Source: Pantoea alfalfae
Lineage (GTDB): Bacteria > Pseudomonadota > Gammaproteobacteria > Enterobacterales > Enterobacteriaceae
DNA length: 64,000 nucleotides
NCBI RefSeq assembly: GCF_019880205.1
Contig: NZ_CP082292.1
Coordinates: 496,001-560,000 of the forward strand
Reading direction: 5' to 3'
Both the position numbers and the translations under genes were made by a program. Positions 22,157 through 31,585 of the stretch are shown in pieces (positions within the stretch are counted from its first letter, which is position 1; each line of letters begins with the position of its first letter). The notes beneath the pieces were generated by a model. That model did no database searches. It was not told the origin of the DNA and saw nothing but the letters and a program-made list of their open reading frames with translations.

Positions 22157-23608
22157 ATGAAATCACTGCAAGAGAGCGAACTGTTCCGGACCGGCTATTT
22201 AGCGGACGGTCAGTGGCATCAGGCGGCGTCCACGTTTGACGTGACTAATCCGGCAACCGGCGAGGTGATTGCGCAGGTGGCAAAAGCCGGTAAGGCGGAA
22301 ACGGAACAGGCTATCGCCGCAGCGGAACGTGCCTTTCCCGCCTGGCGGGCGCAGACCGCAAAAGCGCGCGCTGAAATTCTCAATCGCTGGTACCAGCTGA
22401 TCATTGAGAACAAGCGCTGGCTGGGACAACTGATGACCACTGAACAGGGCAAACCCCTGAAAGAGGCCGAAGGAGAAGTGGAGTACGCCGCCAGCTTTAT
22501 TCAGTGGTTCGCCGAGCAGGCGAAACGGGCGAACGGCGAGATCATTCCGCCCGCAAAACCCGGATCCCGCATTCTGGCGACCCGCGAACCGATTGGCGTA
22601 GTGGCTGCCATTACGCCGTGGAATTTCCCGATGGCGATGCTGACCCGCAAACTGGGGCCCGCGCTTGCTGCGGGCTGCACCGGCATCATTAAACCTGCTA
22701 ATAACACGCCACTCTCTGCTTTTGCCCTGCTGGCACTGGCGAAGCAGGCGGGCGTGCCGGATGGCGTGCTGAATGCGGTGGCGGGTGATACTCATGCTAT
22801 CAGCGATGCGATCATGGCCAGCAAAGCGGTGCGTAAAATCTCGTTCACCGGCTCAACGCAGGTGGGCAAGCTGCTGATGCGTAATGCCGCCGAAACCATG
22901 AAGAAAGTGTCGATGGAACTGGGAGGCAATGCGCCGTACATCGTATTCGACGATGCCGACCTTGATGCCGCCATACAGGGTGCCATTGCCAACAAATTCC
23001 GTAATGCGGGTCAGGTGTGCGTCAGTGTTAACCGCTTCTATATTCATAACGCTGTCTATGATGCGTTTACTGAGCAGCTGGCAGCCGAAGTCAGCAAGCT
23101 CAAAGTCGGTAATGGCATGGATGAAGGCGTGATTGTCGGACCATTGATTGAAGCGTCTGCGGTGGAAAAAGTTGAGCAGCACGTTAAAGACGCGGTAGCA
23201 AAAGGCGGCAAACTATTGGCAGGTGGTGAGCGCCATGCGCTGGGTGGCAACTTCTGGCAGCCTACGGTCATTACCGAGGCGCATGAAGGCATGCAGCTTG
23301 CGCAGGAAGAGACCTTTGGTCCGGTGGCTGCCTGTTTCCGCTTTGATGATGAAGATGACGTCATCCGCCGCGCTAATGATACGCCATTCGGCCTTGCTGC
23401 TTACTTTTATACCCAGAATCTGCAACGGGTGTTTCGCGTTTCAGCGGCGCTGGAAAGCGGCATGATCGGCATTAACGAATGTGCCGTTTCCACCGAGCTG
23501 GCGCCGTTTGGTGGGGTGAAAGAGTCGGGTCTGGGCCGCGAAGGTTCGGTACTGGGTATGGAAGAGTATCTGGAGGTCAAAGCGCTGCACCTGGGCGGTT
23601 TGAGCTAA
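22157..23608 (+). CDS. gabD: NAD(P)-dependent succinate-semialdehyde dehydrogenase-like enzyme (GabD type)
   Basis: Probably oxidises succinate semialdehyde to succinate, the last step of GABA use; other short semialdehydes such as glutarate semialdehyde are possible. The ATG at 22157 gives 483 residues; an open frame from 22106 adds unconserved residues. Glu254 (MELGGNAP) and catalytic Cys288 (GQVCVS) sit at the same positions as in E. coli GabD. The residue two after Cys288, a cysteine in human SSADH, is Ser here. In E. coli no gene lies between aaeB and yhcO, so this gene was gained or lost at this site. No transporter or gabT is adjacent. The symbol is by similarity only. Confidence 0.8.
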   Translation: MKSLQESELFRTGYLADGQWHQAASTFDVTNPATGEVIAQVAKAGKAETEQAIAAAERAFPAWRAQTAKARAEILNRWYQLIIENKRWLGQLMTTEQGKPLKEAEGEVEYAASFIQWFAEQAKRANGEIIPPAKPGSRILATREPIGVVAAITPWNFPMAMLTRKLGPALAAGCTGIIKPANNTPLSAFALLALAKQAGVPDGVLNAVAGDTHAISDAIMASKAVRKISFTGSTQVGKLLMRNAAETMKKVSMELGGNAPYIVFDDADLDAAIQGAIANKFRNAGQVCVSVNRFYIHNAVYDAFTEQLAAEVSKLKVGNGMDEGVIVGPLIEASAVEKVEQHVKDAVAKGGKLLAGGERHALGGNFWQPTVITEAHEGMQLAQEETFGPVAACFRFDDEDDVIRRANDTPFGLAAYFYTQNLQRVFRVSAALESGMIGINECAVSTELAPFGGVKESGLGREGSVLGMEEYLEVKALHLGGLS

Positions 23609-23663
23609 CGGTCATGAACGGGCGGCAGAGGTCGCCCGCAGACGGAGCATGGGAGCCGTCAGC

Positions 23664-23933
23664 ATGAAAATCGAGCGTTTTGATTTTAATGAAATAGTCG
23701 ACCAGGCCCATTTCTTTCGCCAGTTCAGCGAGCGATTTGCGCTGGAGGAGCGCCGCATCTGCGATCTGGATGGATTGTGGGATGTTGTGACAGGGGATCT
23801 GTTACCGATGCCGCTGGAGATTGAGTTTGTCAATCTGGGTAGAGGACAGCGACGGCGTTATGGCGCGCTGATTCTGTTATTTGATGAAGCGGAAGAGGAG
23901 CTGGAAGGCCGGCTGCACTTTAATGTCAGATAA
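23664..23933 (+). CDS. yhcO: Barstar-family protein YhcO
   Basis: An 89-residue barstar-like protein resembling E. coli YhcO. Barstar is a ribonuclease inhibitor, but no barnase-like gene is adjacent and the cellular partner is unknown. Visible features are FDFNEI at the start, the [11 protein letters not shown] helix region and the conserved acidic C-terminal [10 protein letters not shown]. The ATG at 23664 is preferred over one at 23649 because a GGGAG site lies 8 nt before it. Its usual neighbour yhcN follows in convergent orientation. Confidence 0.9.
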   Translation: MKIERFDFNEIVDQAHFFRQFSERFALEERRICDLDGLWDVVTGDLLPMPLEIEFVNLGRGQRRRYGALILLFDEAEEELEGRLHFNVR

Positions 23934-23944
23934 TACATCAGATG

Positions 23945-23969
23945 AAAAAAGGCCCCGGCGAGCGGGGCC
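23945..23969 (-). terminator. Rho-independent terminator of the yhcN-like genes
   Basis: On the minus strand a 7-bp GC stem (GGCCCCG/CGGGGCC around a 5-nt loop) is followed by six T. It lies 30 bp after the stop codon of the last yhcN-like gene. Confidence 0.85.
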
Positions 23970-23998
23970 AAAGGGTTCGTCATTAATCTGACGAGGAA

Positions 23999-24262
23999 TT
24001 ACTTATAAAGCTGTGCGGTGATGTGATAGTTATCACCGGTACGCGCCTCGATCACTTTATAGGCGCTGGCACCCTGCTCATCCGCTTTCTGTGAAAGCTC
24101 TGCGCGGTAATCCATAGGTGATCCCGCGGTTCCACTGATGGTCACGGTACCCGCAGGCTGCAGATTCTGCGCCTGATCGCCGGTTACCAGCTGTGCGGCA
24201 GAAGCGCCGAACGCAATAACGGAAAGCAGACTGACTGTAGCAATGGTTGTTTTGATATTCAT
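23999..24262 (-). CDS. yhcN: YhcN-type exported stress protein (DUF1471), copy A
   Basis: An 87-residue periplasmic protein with a signal peptide (about 1-22, ending GASAA) and one DUF1471 (YdgH/BhsA/McbA) domain. Members respond to acid, peroxide or other envelope stress and influence biofilm in E. coli; the molecular activity is unknown. The C-terminal pattern EARTGDNYHITAQLYK matches E. coli YhcN. It is the last of three tandem paralogues and is followed by a good terminator. A GAGGAG-like ribosome site precedes the ATG. Confidence 0.88.
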   Translation of the reverse strand: MNIKTTIATVSLLSVIAFGASAAQLVTGDQAQNLQPAGTVTISGTAGSPMDYRAELSQKADEQGASAYKVIEARTGDNYHITAQLYK

Positions 24263-24355
24263 GATTATCTCCTCATTACATTCAACAACCTGCGGTTACT
24301 CGTAAGGGCGGGTCGTCGATATTTGTTATGCGCCTTCAGACGTCATCACAGTTAA

Positions 24356-24622
24356 TTATTTATAAAGCTCAGCGGTGACATGCCAGGTGTTGTCCTGGTT
24401 GTTTTCAATGATGCGATAGTGGCTTGCGCCCTGTGCATCTGCTTTCTCTGACAGCACCTGACGGATATGCGTCTGGTCGCCGTTACGTCCACCGATGCTG
24501 ATGGTCTGATTCATGGGCTGCAAACCCTGCGCCTGTTCATTCGATACCAGGCTGGCGGCGCTGGCACCCACTGAGAACAGGGACGCCAGACTAAGAGCAG
24601 CAATTGCTAATTTAGTTTTCAT
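24356..24622 (-). CDS. YhcN-type exported stress protein (DUF1471), copy B
   Basis: Second of three tandem DUF1471 genes, 88 residues from the ATG at 24622, which has a good AGGAGA site. The frame stays open to 24697, but the extra 25 residues would spoil the signal peptide (about 1-22, GASAA). It is the most divergent of the three, with IGGRNGDQTH in place of the VSGVAGSPMD-like segment, yet it ends with the same NTWHVTAELYK pattern. It lies 93 bp after copy A's start and 83 bp before copy C's stop in coordinate terms, so the three are separate cistrons, each with its own spacer. Confidence 0.87.
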   Translation of the reverse strand: MKTKLAIAALSLASLFSVGASAASLVSNEQAQGLQPMNQTISIGGRNGDQTHIRQVLSEKADAQGASHYRIIENNQDNTWHVTAELYK

Positions 24623-24705
24623 GGTCAACTCTCCTGAAGATTTTGCTTCAGCTCTCCGGAGCGCAAAAAGGCGCGTCAGACAGAAAGCTGCTGGCATTAT
24701 TGGGT

Positions 24706-24969
24706 TTAGTTATACAACGCGGCGGTAGCGTGATAATTGCCGTTGTTGTAAGCCTCGATCACGCGATAGGCTTTTGCGCCCTGCTGATCCGCTTTGTCAC
24801 TGAGCTTCTGTTTGATATCCATCGGTGAACCCGCGACGCCGCTGACACTGATGGTGCCGACAGCCTGCAGATCCTGTGCCTGCGCGGCATCAATAGATTC
24901 TGCTGCTACTGCACCAAATGAGAGTGCAGAGAGAATGCTTAGGGTAGCGATGGTAGTTTTTACGTTCAT
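24706..24969 (-). CDS. YhcN-type exported stress protein (DUF1471), copy C
   Basis: First in transcription order of the three tandem paralogues; 87 residues from the ATG at 24969. The signal peptide is about residues 1-22 (ending AVAA). The segment ESIDAAQAQ followed by GTISVSGVAGSPMDIK is very close to E. coli YhcN, so by sequence this copy rather than copy A may be the direct counterpart. A CRP-like site lies about 40 bp upstream. Confidence 0.88.
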   Translation of the reverse strand: MNVKTTIATLSILSALSFGAVAAESIDAAQAQDLQAVGTISVSGVAGSPMDIKQKLSDKADQQGAKAYRVIEAYNNGNYHATAALYN

Positions 24970-25008
24970 AGATATTTCCTCGTCGTCTATTTTTATCTTT
25001 CTAGTTAG

Positions 25009-25024
25009 TGTGATTTGCATCACG
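25009..25024. promoter_or_regulatory. CRP-like site upstream of yhcN copy C
   Basis: TGTGA-N6-TCACG matches nine of ten consensus bases of a CRP operator. Its centre is about 47 bp before the start codon of copy C, with an AT-rich possible -10 region between them. A role in activating this gene is inferred from position only. Confidence 0.45.
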
Positions 25025-25174
25025 AAAAGAAGTATAGAACTAATAACGATAGAAATTAATACCCGGCTAATAATGTTTTTTTGTGATTCTTTATCCTTAT
25101 GCCTACTTTTAATAACTTAACGTTATAAAAACAGCATAAAAAATAGCCTTTACGACGATTTTAATTACAAAAAC

Positions 25175-25190
25175 AGTGAGATAGATCACT
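25175..25190. promoter_or_regulatory. Second CRP-like palindrome upstream of the yhcN cluster
   Basis: AGTGA-N6-TCACT is a symmetric match to the GTGA-N6-TCAC core of CRP sites. It lies about 206 bp upstream of copy C, too far for a simple class I or II promoter there, so it may serve another start or be fortuitous. Confidence 0.3.
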
Positions 25191-25443
25191 TTAGCGTTTA
25201 GTGCGAAACTATGAAGCGTATTGGGCTGGAGTTTGATCTGGATCCGGGCAATGGTGCCGGATCAGTGATGTAAAGCAGTGTAAAATAGCGCAGAAGGTTA
25301 AGCAGAGTAAACGAACTGACCAGGAGTCAGGTGTATTGAATCAGGCTTATCAGTATTAAACAGCGGAGCAGTGTGACGCAAAACTATGGGCAGAGAGAAC
25401 AAACTGACGACCTGGGGCAGGATAGCAGGCCGTCAGTCAGCGG

Positions 25444-25914
25444 TCAGAGTTCCTGTTCAAACAGGTTGAGGATCGCGCTGTGCAGCTGCTTAACCGTAAA
25501 GTCGCGCGCACGGGTAATAAAGATTGTGTCATCGCCAGCGATCGTGCCAAGAATCCCATGCGCTTTCCCCAGCGAATCCAGCATACGTGCAATCAGCTGT
25601 GCTGCGCCCGGACTGGTATGAATCACCACCAGCGCATCGTTGTAGTCGATATCCAGTACCAGGTTTTTTAACGGGCTGGTGGTGGTCGGCACGCCCAGTT
25701 CAGCGGGCAGGCAATAGACCATTTCCATCCTGGCATTACGGGTGCGTACTGCGCCAAACTTGGTCAGCATCCGCGAGACTTTGGACTGATTGATATTTTC
25801 AAAGCCCTCATCCTGAAGCGCCTGAACAATTTCGCCCTGGGAACTGAATTTTTCTTCTTTTAATAAGGCCTTGAAAGCCTTGATCAGATCGTCTTGTTTC
25901 GATGGGTTTCGCAT
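25444..25914 (-). CDS. argR: Arginine repressor ArgR
   Basis: Hexameric L-arginine-dependent repressor of arginine biosynthesis and co-factor of XerCD recombination at cer. At 156 residues it equals E. coli ArgR. The N-terminal winged helix domain (about 1-70, with [21 protein letters not shown]) binds DNA. The C-terminal domain carries the [11 protein letters not shown] motif that binds arginine and forms the hexamer. It is divergent from mdh, as in E. coli. ARG-box-like palindromes upstream suggest it controls itself. Confidence 0.97.
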   Translation of the reverse strand: MRNPSKQDDLIKAFKALLKEEKFSSQGEIVQALQDEGFENINQSKVSRMLTKFGAVRTRNARMEMVYCLPAELGVPTTTSPLKNLVLDIDYNDALVVIHTSPGAAQLIARMLDSLGKAHGILGTIAGDDTIFITRARDFTVKQLHSAILNLFEQEL

Positions 25915-26354
25915 AGGTTACCAATAAATAGAGAGAATAACCGCGCATCCGCCCGCGGCAGAGTGGTGATTATGCATTTAAATGCATTTTTATGCAATCG
26001 GTCGATTGATGAGCAGAGTTCGGGCGGCTAGCGGGCGGCGATAATAGCAAATAAATTCGCTCAGACCAAAACCCCCGTCACAGCCCCGAAAGGCGAAGGT
26101 TGCAAAGTTGTTATATTATTGGTGGTGTAGTATCAGAAGTAGTAACAGAAAACGCACACAGCCGTTCTCTGTCTGACGACGGCAAAGTTGTCGGTCATTC
26201 AGGCGCAATGATAAGTAACTTTTGAATCCGGCGAGCAAGTGTGAAAACACGTAGAATTAACAGCGGATATTTATCATCGCCTGAGCAGTTGATTAAGGTC
26301 TGACACAGATAGAATTTCGGCCCATCTCTGCCCCACCTTAATAAGGAGTTAAGA
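25915..26354. other. Gene-less argR/mdh divergent control region
   Basis: 440 bp without a supported gene. The argR-proximal part holds two overlapping ARG-box-like palindromes. The mdh side must contain the mdh promoter, but I cannot pick a certain -35/-10 pair. A TTAAGGAG-like ribosome site lies just before the mdh ATG. Confidence 0.6.
25973..25996. promoter_or_regulatory. argR: ARG-box-like operators upstream of argR
   Basis: Two near-perfect palindromes, TGCATTTAAATGCA (25973-25986) and TGCATTTTTATGCA (25983-25996), overlap by four bases about 60-80 bp upstream of argR. They resemble the ARG box consensus (TGAAT-AT-rich-ATTCA) with a C/G variant also seen in the E. coli argR operator. 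Canonical pairs have centres 21 bp apart, whereas these are 10 bp apart, so only one may be used as a full box. Confidence 0.5.
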
Positions 26355-27293
26355 ATGAAAGTTGCCGTTCTCGGTGCCGCTGGCGGCATAGGCCAGGCGC
26401 TCGCACTTCTGCTCAAAACCCAGCTTCCCGCAGGTTCAGAACTCTCACTGTATGACATTGCGCCGGTTACGCCTGGCGTTGCCGTTGATCTCAGCCACAT
26501 TCCTACTGCTGTAGCTATTGAAGGTTTTAGTGGAGAAGACGCCACGCCTGCCTTACAGGGTGCCGATGTGGTACTGATTTCTGCTGGCGTCGCACGTAAA
26601 CCCGGTATGGATCGCGCGGACCTGTTTAATGTAAACGCAGGCATTGTTCGTAACCTGATTGAGCAGGTTGCCACCACGGCCCCTAAAGCGCTGATTGGCG
26701 TGATTACCAATCCGGTCAATACCACTGTTGCTATCGCGGCAGAAGTGCTGAAAAAGCACGGCGTTTACGACAAAAACCGTCTGTTCGGTGTAACCACGCT
26801 GGACATTATTCGTGCTAACACCTTTGTGGCCGCGCTGAAAGGTAAGCAGCCGGATCAGGTGGAAGTGCCGGTGATTGGCGGCCACTCTGGCGTAACCATT
26901 CTGCCGCTGCTGTCACAGGTCAAAGGCGTCAGCTTCAGCGATCAGGAAGTGGCTGATTTAACCAAACGCATTCAGAACGCCGGCACAGAAGTGGTGGAAG
27001 CTAAAGCGGGTGGCGGATCGGCCACGCTGTCGATGGGCCAGGCGGCTGCACGTTTCGGTTTATCACTGGTACGTGCGCTGAAGGGCGAGGCGAATGTTAT
27101 AGAGTGTGCTTACGTGGAAGGCGAGGGCGAATATGCCCGCTTCTTCTCTCAGCCGCTGCTGCTCGGTAAAAACGGGATTGCTGAACGCAGACCAATTGGC
27201 ACACTCAGCGCTTTCGAACAACAGGCGCTGTCAGGCATGCTCGATACGCTGAAGAAAGATATTGCTCAGGGTGAAGAGTTCGTTAAGCCGTAA
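26355..27293 (+). CDS. mdh: Malate dehydrogenase
   Basis: NAD-dependent malate/oxaloacetate interconversion of the TCA cycle. At 312 residues it equals E. coli Mdh. The nucleotide-binding glycine loop GAAGGIG (8-14) opens the protein. Substrate arginines 81, 87 and 153 and the catalytic pair Asp150/His177 are at the E. coli positions. It is monocistronic, with a strong terminator 21 bp after the stop. Confidence 0.99.
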   Translation: MKVAVLGAAGGIGQALALLLKTQLPAGSELSLYDIAPVTPGVAVDLSHIPTAVAIEGFSGEDATPALQGADVVLISAGVARKPGMDRADLFNVNAGIVRNLIEQVATTAPKALIGVITNPVNTTVAIAAEVLKKHGVYDKNRLFGVTTLDIIRANTFVAALKGKQPDQVEVPVIGGHSGVTILPLLSQVKGVSFSDQEVADLTKRIQNAGTEVVEAKAGGGSATLSMGQAAARFGLSLVRALKGEANVIECAYVEGEGEYARFFSQPLLLGKNGIAERRPIGTLSAFEQQALSGMLDTLKKDIAQGEEFVKP

Positions 27294-27314
27294 CTGACGG
27301 ATCAGACTTGCAAT

Positions 27315-27340
27315 AACGCCCGGCTTTGCCGGGCGTTTTC
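27315..27340 (+). terminator. Strong terminator between mdh and mscM
   Basis: A perfect 10-bp stem (AACGCCCGGC/GCCGGGCGTT) with a TTT loop is followed by T residues on the plus strand. It lies between the convergent mdh and mscM genes, directly at the mscM stop, so it may also help end the psd-mscM message. This is also the junction of two segments that are far apart in E. coli. Confidence 0.85.
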
Positions 27341-27341
27341 A

Positions 27342-30300
27342 TTACAGGCCGCCAGATTTGAAGGCGCGGGCTGCGGGCGTACCGTTGCTGGCAGGGAGCT
27401 TCTTGCCCAGGGTTTCCATGCGCATCTGGAATGGTGGGAACGGCATTTCAATACCGTGTTGTTCAAATCCGAGCAGAATCAGCTGGTGCAGTTCATGACG
27501 CAGCGGCATACGGTGCCCCATCTCTGCAGCATGTACCCTGATCTCAAACAACTGAATCCCCTGCTGCAAATCGACGAGGAAGGCTTCCGGCTGTGGCGTA
27601 TCAAGCACATAACTGCAGCGCTCAGCCGCCTGAACCAGAATGGTGGTTACCTGTTCACTGCTGACTTTGGCCGGGGCCGGGATGGTGAGCACCACACGCG
27701 TTACGGAATCGGACAGCGACCAGTTAATAAACTGCTCGGTGATAAAGGCCTTGTTTGGCACGATGATCTCTTTGCGGTCCCAGTCGGTAATGGTGGTAGC
27801 ACGCGTATTAATACGAGTGATGCTGCCGGTCAGGTCGCGGATCGTCACAGTATCGCCGATACGAATGGGCTTTTCGAACAGGATAATCAGACCGGAGATA
27901 AAGTTGGCAAAAATCTCCTGCAAACCAAACCCGAGTCCCACACCCAGTGCGGCAACCAGCCACTGTAGCTTCGACCATTCAATACCAATCATGGAGAAAC
28001 CAATCAGCCCGCCAATCAACAGCAGCAGATATTTGGTCAGTGTGGTAATGGCGTAACCGGTACCCGGCGTCAGATTAAGATGCTGCAACAGTGCCAGCTC
28101 AAGCAGCGCGGGCATATTGCGCACCAGCTGAGTGGTGATGATAAACACCAGAATAGCAATCAGTACTGAACCAAGGGTGATGGGCTGAATCGACTCCACG
28201 CCCTGTACGGACGTACTGACATCCCACAGCTGAATATTCTCCAGGAAGCCGAAAGCCGAGTGAATTTCTGACCACAGCACGATCACCGAGACCAGGGCAA
28301 TCAGCGTCAGGATAGAACGCACCAGCCGCAGCGACTGCGCACTGATCGCATCGAGATCAATCACCGGTTCTTCGATTTCAATCGCGTCGGTATTCAGCGC
28401 GCTTTGCTCTTTCTCTTCTTCACTACGCGCCCGGTTAGCCAGCATATCGGCACGGCGCTGACGGGCGCGGTCAAAACCAAGACGGCGACGCTGAATCAGC
28501 ATCCAGCGCCGGATAATGTGATAGATAACCAGCAGCAGGAACCAGATGGCGACTGAGGTTTCCAGTCGCGCCAGCAACGCCTGCGCGGTCGCCAGATATC
28601 CCACTGCGGAGGCGAGGGCAGCCATCAGCGGCATGGCGATCATCAGGTTCCACAGCATCCGGTTCACCATATTCTCGCCATTCCCCTCTTTATCGAGATA
28701 GAGCGGAATACCGGATCGCTTCAGGCTTACCGTAACAATGCTGATTGCTCCGCAGATCAGGATGAAACAGAGGCGACCCAGCGACGAGGAGAACTGCCGA
28801 TCTTCCAGGTTGCCAAAGGCGATCAGCAGCATAATCAGCGGCACAATCAGGCCGATGCTCAGCGAGTAGTAGCGCATGGCGCGCGCTACCCGGTTCTGCG
28901 GCCAGCGGAAATGCACAATGAACAGACCATTCGGGCGGGCAAAGGCGGCACTGATCATAAATGCCCACAGCAGCGGCAGCGTGGCGGTAATGCCATCGCC
29001 AATCGCCACGGCGATAGGGTAGGGCCAGGCGTTCTGCAAGCCGTAACCCAGTGCGCCCCATAACACCGGCAGCGGCAGCGCCACCAGAATCGACCAGAAC
29101 ACGGTACGAATAGTCAGGCGGAAACGATCCTGGGTGACCTTGCCGACTTTGCTGGCAGAACGTTCAAGAAAGGCATTGAAGTGGCGGCGCGAACTGATGC
29201 TGAAACCGACCAGCAGCAGGGCACCAATAATCGGCAGCACCGAGTTGCGGCTGGTAAACATCATCGCCATGGCTTTGCCAAGCTGGCCCAGCGTATCCAG
29301 CGACAGCAGGCGGGAAAGATCTTTAGCCAGATCCAGCGGATAACTCAGACCGATCGGACTGACGTCAGCGGTCCAGAACAGATAGCGGTGCGTCGCGTCT
29401 TTGACTTCCGTCAGCGCATCCTGCAGCTGGGTGTTGCCGACCTTGAGCTTAGTGATCTCCAGGATCAGGGTGTCACAGCCGGAGATCAGGGAGTTGAGCA
29501 GTTCACGCTGGGTGCGTAGCTGCGCATCAAGAATACGCTTCTGTTCTGCAGTGAAGGGCTGACCATCTGCCTGCCGTCCTTTGCGCAGCGTCTCCTGACG
29601 CTCCAGCAGATCTTCGTAATAGAGACGCTGTACGCGAAGCTGTGCCATCTCATTATCAATCTGCTGAGACTTAGGCATCTCTGGCAGACGCGCGACCTGC
29701 GCCCGAAGCGCTTCGCCCAACAGATTAGAGGCGCCCAGCCACTGCGACTGTTCTCTCAACGTAGAGAGCGCCTGACGGACCTGAATAATCTGGTTGGTGG
29801 CCAGCCGCTGCTGCGATGCCACCAGATCCATACGCTGCGCCTGCTGATTCAGCGCAACAGAGAGTTCGCGGTTAACCCGAAACTGATCGCTAATCGCCGG
29901 CGGCAGATCGCCGCTATTTTCCGCCAGTTGCTCGGTGCGGGCGAGAGCGACTTCCGCTTCACGTTGCCGCTGATCATTGAGCTGGTTGCGCAGTGCCTGC
30001 AGATAGTTATCAAGCTGCGTCGCTTTACGCTGGTGAACTTCAGCCCGCATCCGCGCCAGTTCCTGACGGTTATTGGCGGAGAGCTGGGCCAGCTCAAGTT
30101 CATCAACGAGCGCTTTATTTGCGGCGCTTTCCGCCTGGCGAGCGGCCAGTTGCAGCTGGCCCTGTGGTGAACTGGTGCTGACGCCCTGCAGCCGGCGTTC
30201 ACTCTCCGTCATCGCCCGGCGCGCTTCAGTCTGCTGCTGCGGCAATTGCGACAACGAATCGCTGATTTCCCGCGCCCGATCCTGCTCCTGGCGTGCCTGA

Positions 30301-30680
30301 CGACCCTCTTCCAGCAACTGGCTGCTGACCTGCAGAATCTCCTGATCCAGCTCGGCGCTGCTCATGTTGCTGCGTACGGTTTTTCCGCTGTCGCTTAGTG
30401 TGGCGATCTGCTGACGCAGTTCGCGCGCCAGACGCGGAAAGTCATCAATCACCTGCTGATATTGCGCCGCGCGCTCCAGCGAGTCATCGCGTTCGGAGAG
30501 GAAGTTTAAGGCAGCTTCAATCGTCTGGATCTGTTCCGCCTGGGATGGAGAACTTTTGGCCGATTTTATCTCTTCCAGCTGCTGTTTGAGCTGGCTGGCA
30601 TCAGGAAGGCTGGCCGCGAAGGCCGGGCTGCTGAGCCACAGGCTCAGCAGCAGGAGGAGAATCGAACGCACAGAGGACAC
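27342..30680 (-). CDS. mscM: Miniconductance mechanosensitive channel MscM
   Basis: Large MscS-family channel that opens under membrane tension and protects against hypo-osmotic shock (E. coli YjeP, 1107 residues; 1112 here). A signal peptide (about 1-22) is followed by a long periplasmic coiled-coil domain (about 25-450, rich in Gln and Arg heptads). Around ten membrane segments follow, then the MscS core with the pore helix region QWLVAALGVGLGFGLQEIFANF and beta domain FEKPIRIGDTVTIRDLTG. The C-terminal domain ends near 1090. A lone cysteine in LNSLISGCDTLI replaces a glycine of E. coli. It starts 5 bp after psd and is cotranscribed. Confidence 0.97.
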   Translation of the reverse strand: MSSVRSILLLLLSLWLSSPAFAASLPDASQLKQQLEEIKSAKSSPSQAEQIQTIEAALNFLSERDDSLERAAQYQQVIDDFPRLARELRQQIATLSDSGKTVRSNMSSAELDQEILQVSSQLLEEGRQARQEQDRAREISDSLSQLPQQQTEARRAMTESERRLQGVSTSSPQGQLQLAARQAESAANKALVDELELAQLSANNRQELARMRAEVHQRKATQLDNYLQALRNQLNDQRQREAEVALARTEQLAENSGDLPPAISDQFRVNRELSVALNQQAQRMDLVASQQRLATNQIIQVRQALSTLREQSQWLGASNLLGEALRAQVARLPEMPKSQQIDNEMAQLRVQRLYYEDLLERQETLRKGRQADGQPFTAEQKRILDAQLRTQRELLNSLISGCDTLILEITKLKVGNTQLQDALTEVKDATHRYLFWTADVSPIGLSYPLDLAKDLSRLLSLDTLGQLGKAMAMMFTSRNSVLPIIGALLLVGFSISSRRHFNAFLERSASKVGKVTQDRFRLTIRTVFWSILVALPLPVLWGALGYGLQNAWPYPIAVAIGDGITATLPLLWAFMISAAFARPNGLFIVHFRWPQNRVARAMRYYSLSIGLIVPLIMLLIAFGNLEDRQFSSSLGRLCFILICGAISIVTVSLKRSGIPLYLDKEGNGENMVNRMLWNLMIAMPLMAALASAVGYLATAQALLARLETSVAIWFLLLVIYHIIRRWMLIQRRRLGFDRARQRRADMLANRARSEEEKEQSALNTDAIEIEEPVIDLDAISAQSLRLVRSILTLIALVSVIVLWSEIHSAFGFLENIQLWDVSTSVQGVESIQPITLGSVLIAILVFIITTQLVRNMPALLELALLQHLNLTPGTGYAITTLTKYLLLLIGGLIGFSMIGIEWSKLQWLVAALGVGLGFGLQEIFANFISGLIILFEKPIRIGDTVTIRDLTGSITRINTRATTITDWDRKEIIVPNKAFITEQFINWSLSDSVTRVVLTIPAPAKVSSEQVTTILVQAAERCSYVLDTPQPEAFLVDLQQGIQLFEIRVHAAEMGHRMPLRHELHQLILLGFEQHGIEMPFPPFQMRMETLGKKLPASNGTPAARAFKSGGL

Positions 30681-30685
30681 TCAAT

Positions 30686-31585
30686 TTAGTCGATGATGAC
30701 GTCGGAAATGTCTGTCGCAACCGGCAGCACAATCGCCAGCGGTTGACCCAGACGGGTTTTGCTTTCTGCTTCCAGACTTTCAGCCAGTTTGACGCGACCA
30801 GGCGCGAACAGGTTGATGACCGTCGAACCGAGTTTAAAGCGACCCATTTCCTGTCCTTTCAGCAGTACTACCGCACCTTCATCATCCGCTGCCGGATAGT
30901 GCCAGCGTTTGATCACACCTTCACGCGGTGGGGTGATGGTGCCCGCCCAGACGGTTTCAATGCTGCCGACAATCGTCGCCCCCACCAGAATCTGCACCAT
31001 CGGTCCGATATCCGTTTCGAAATAGCAGATGACGCGCTCGTTACGGGCAAACAGATTGGGAATATTACGCGCGGTCAGCGGGTTGACTGAATAGAGATCG
31101 CCAGGCACATAAATCATCTCACGCAGGATACCGTTGCACGGCATATGCACGCGGTGATAATCGCGCGGAGCCAGATAGGTGGTGACGAACTCACCATCCA
31201 CAAATTGAGCGGCCATCCGCTCATCTCCCGCCAGCAGAGCATCGATGGTGTAGTGATGACCTTTAGCCTGGAAAATCTGATCGCCATGAATATGGCCGAG
31301 CTGGCTGATAGCACCATCTGCGGGCAGGGCGATCAGGCTGGCATCGGCATCCACCGGACGCGCATCGTCTTTCAGCGGACGGACGAAAAAGTCATTAAAC
31401 GTCCGATAACTGGCGGTATCGGGCTTGCGCGCCTCCGCCATGTCGACTTTGTAAAACCAGACAAAGATGTCAATGACCAGTTTGGTCAACCAACCACCGC
31501 GGCGACTGGCGCCCCAACCGGCAAGTTCAGTCAGCCATTTCTTCGGGAGAATATGATTCAAGCCGAGTTTTAAACGATCAAACAC
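30686..31585 (-). CDS. psd: Phosphatidylserine decarboxylase proenzyme
   Basis: Makes phosphatidylethanolamine from phosphatidylserine at the inner membrane. The proenzyme cuts itself between Gly253 and Ser254 (KLGSTVINL); Ser254 becomes the pyruvoyl group. The triad Asp90, His147, Ser254 lies at the E. coli positions. The protein has 299 residues, about 20 fewer than in E. coli because the variable acidic C-terminal tail is shorter. It heads the psd-mscM operon. Confidence 0.98.
   Translation of the reverse strand: MFDRLKLGLNHILPKKWLTELAGWGASRRGGWLTKLVIDIFVWFYKVDMAEARKPDTASYRTFNDFFVRPLKDDARPVDADASLIALPADGAISQLGHIHGDQIFQAKGHHYTIDALLAGDERMAAQFVDGEFVTTYLAPRDYHRVHMPCNGILREMIYVPGDLYSVNPLTARNIPNLFARNERVICYFETDIGPMVQILVGATIVGSIETVWAGTITPPREGVIKRWHYPAADDEGAVVLLKGQEMGRFKLGSTVINLFAPGRVKLAESLEAESKTRLGQPLAIVLPVATDISDVIID

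Larger units (their letters stand above)
24970..25443. other. AT-rich gene-less stretch upstream of the yhcN cluster
   Basis: No supported gene in 474 bp. It contains two CRP-like sites (25009-25024 and 25175-25190), is markedly AT-rich up to about 25200, and has a small hairpin GATCCGG/CCGGATC at 25241-25263. The part near argR shows nothing recognisable; no clear argR terminator is seen. Confidence 0.6.

Noticed and set aside
23664..23933. Barstar protein as antitoxin of a toxin-antitoxin pair
   Set aside because: No barnase-like or other toxin gene is adjacent; it matches the solitary enterobacterial YhcO.
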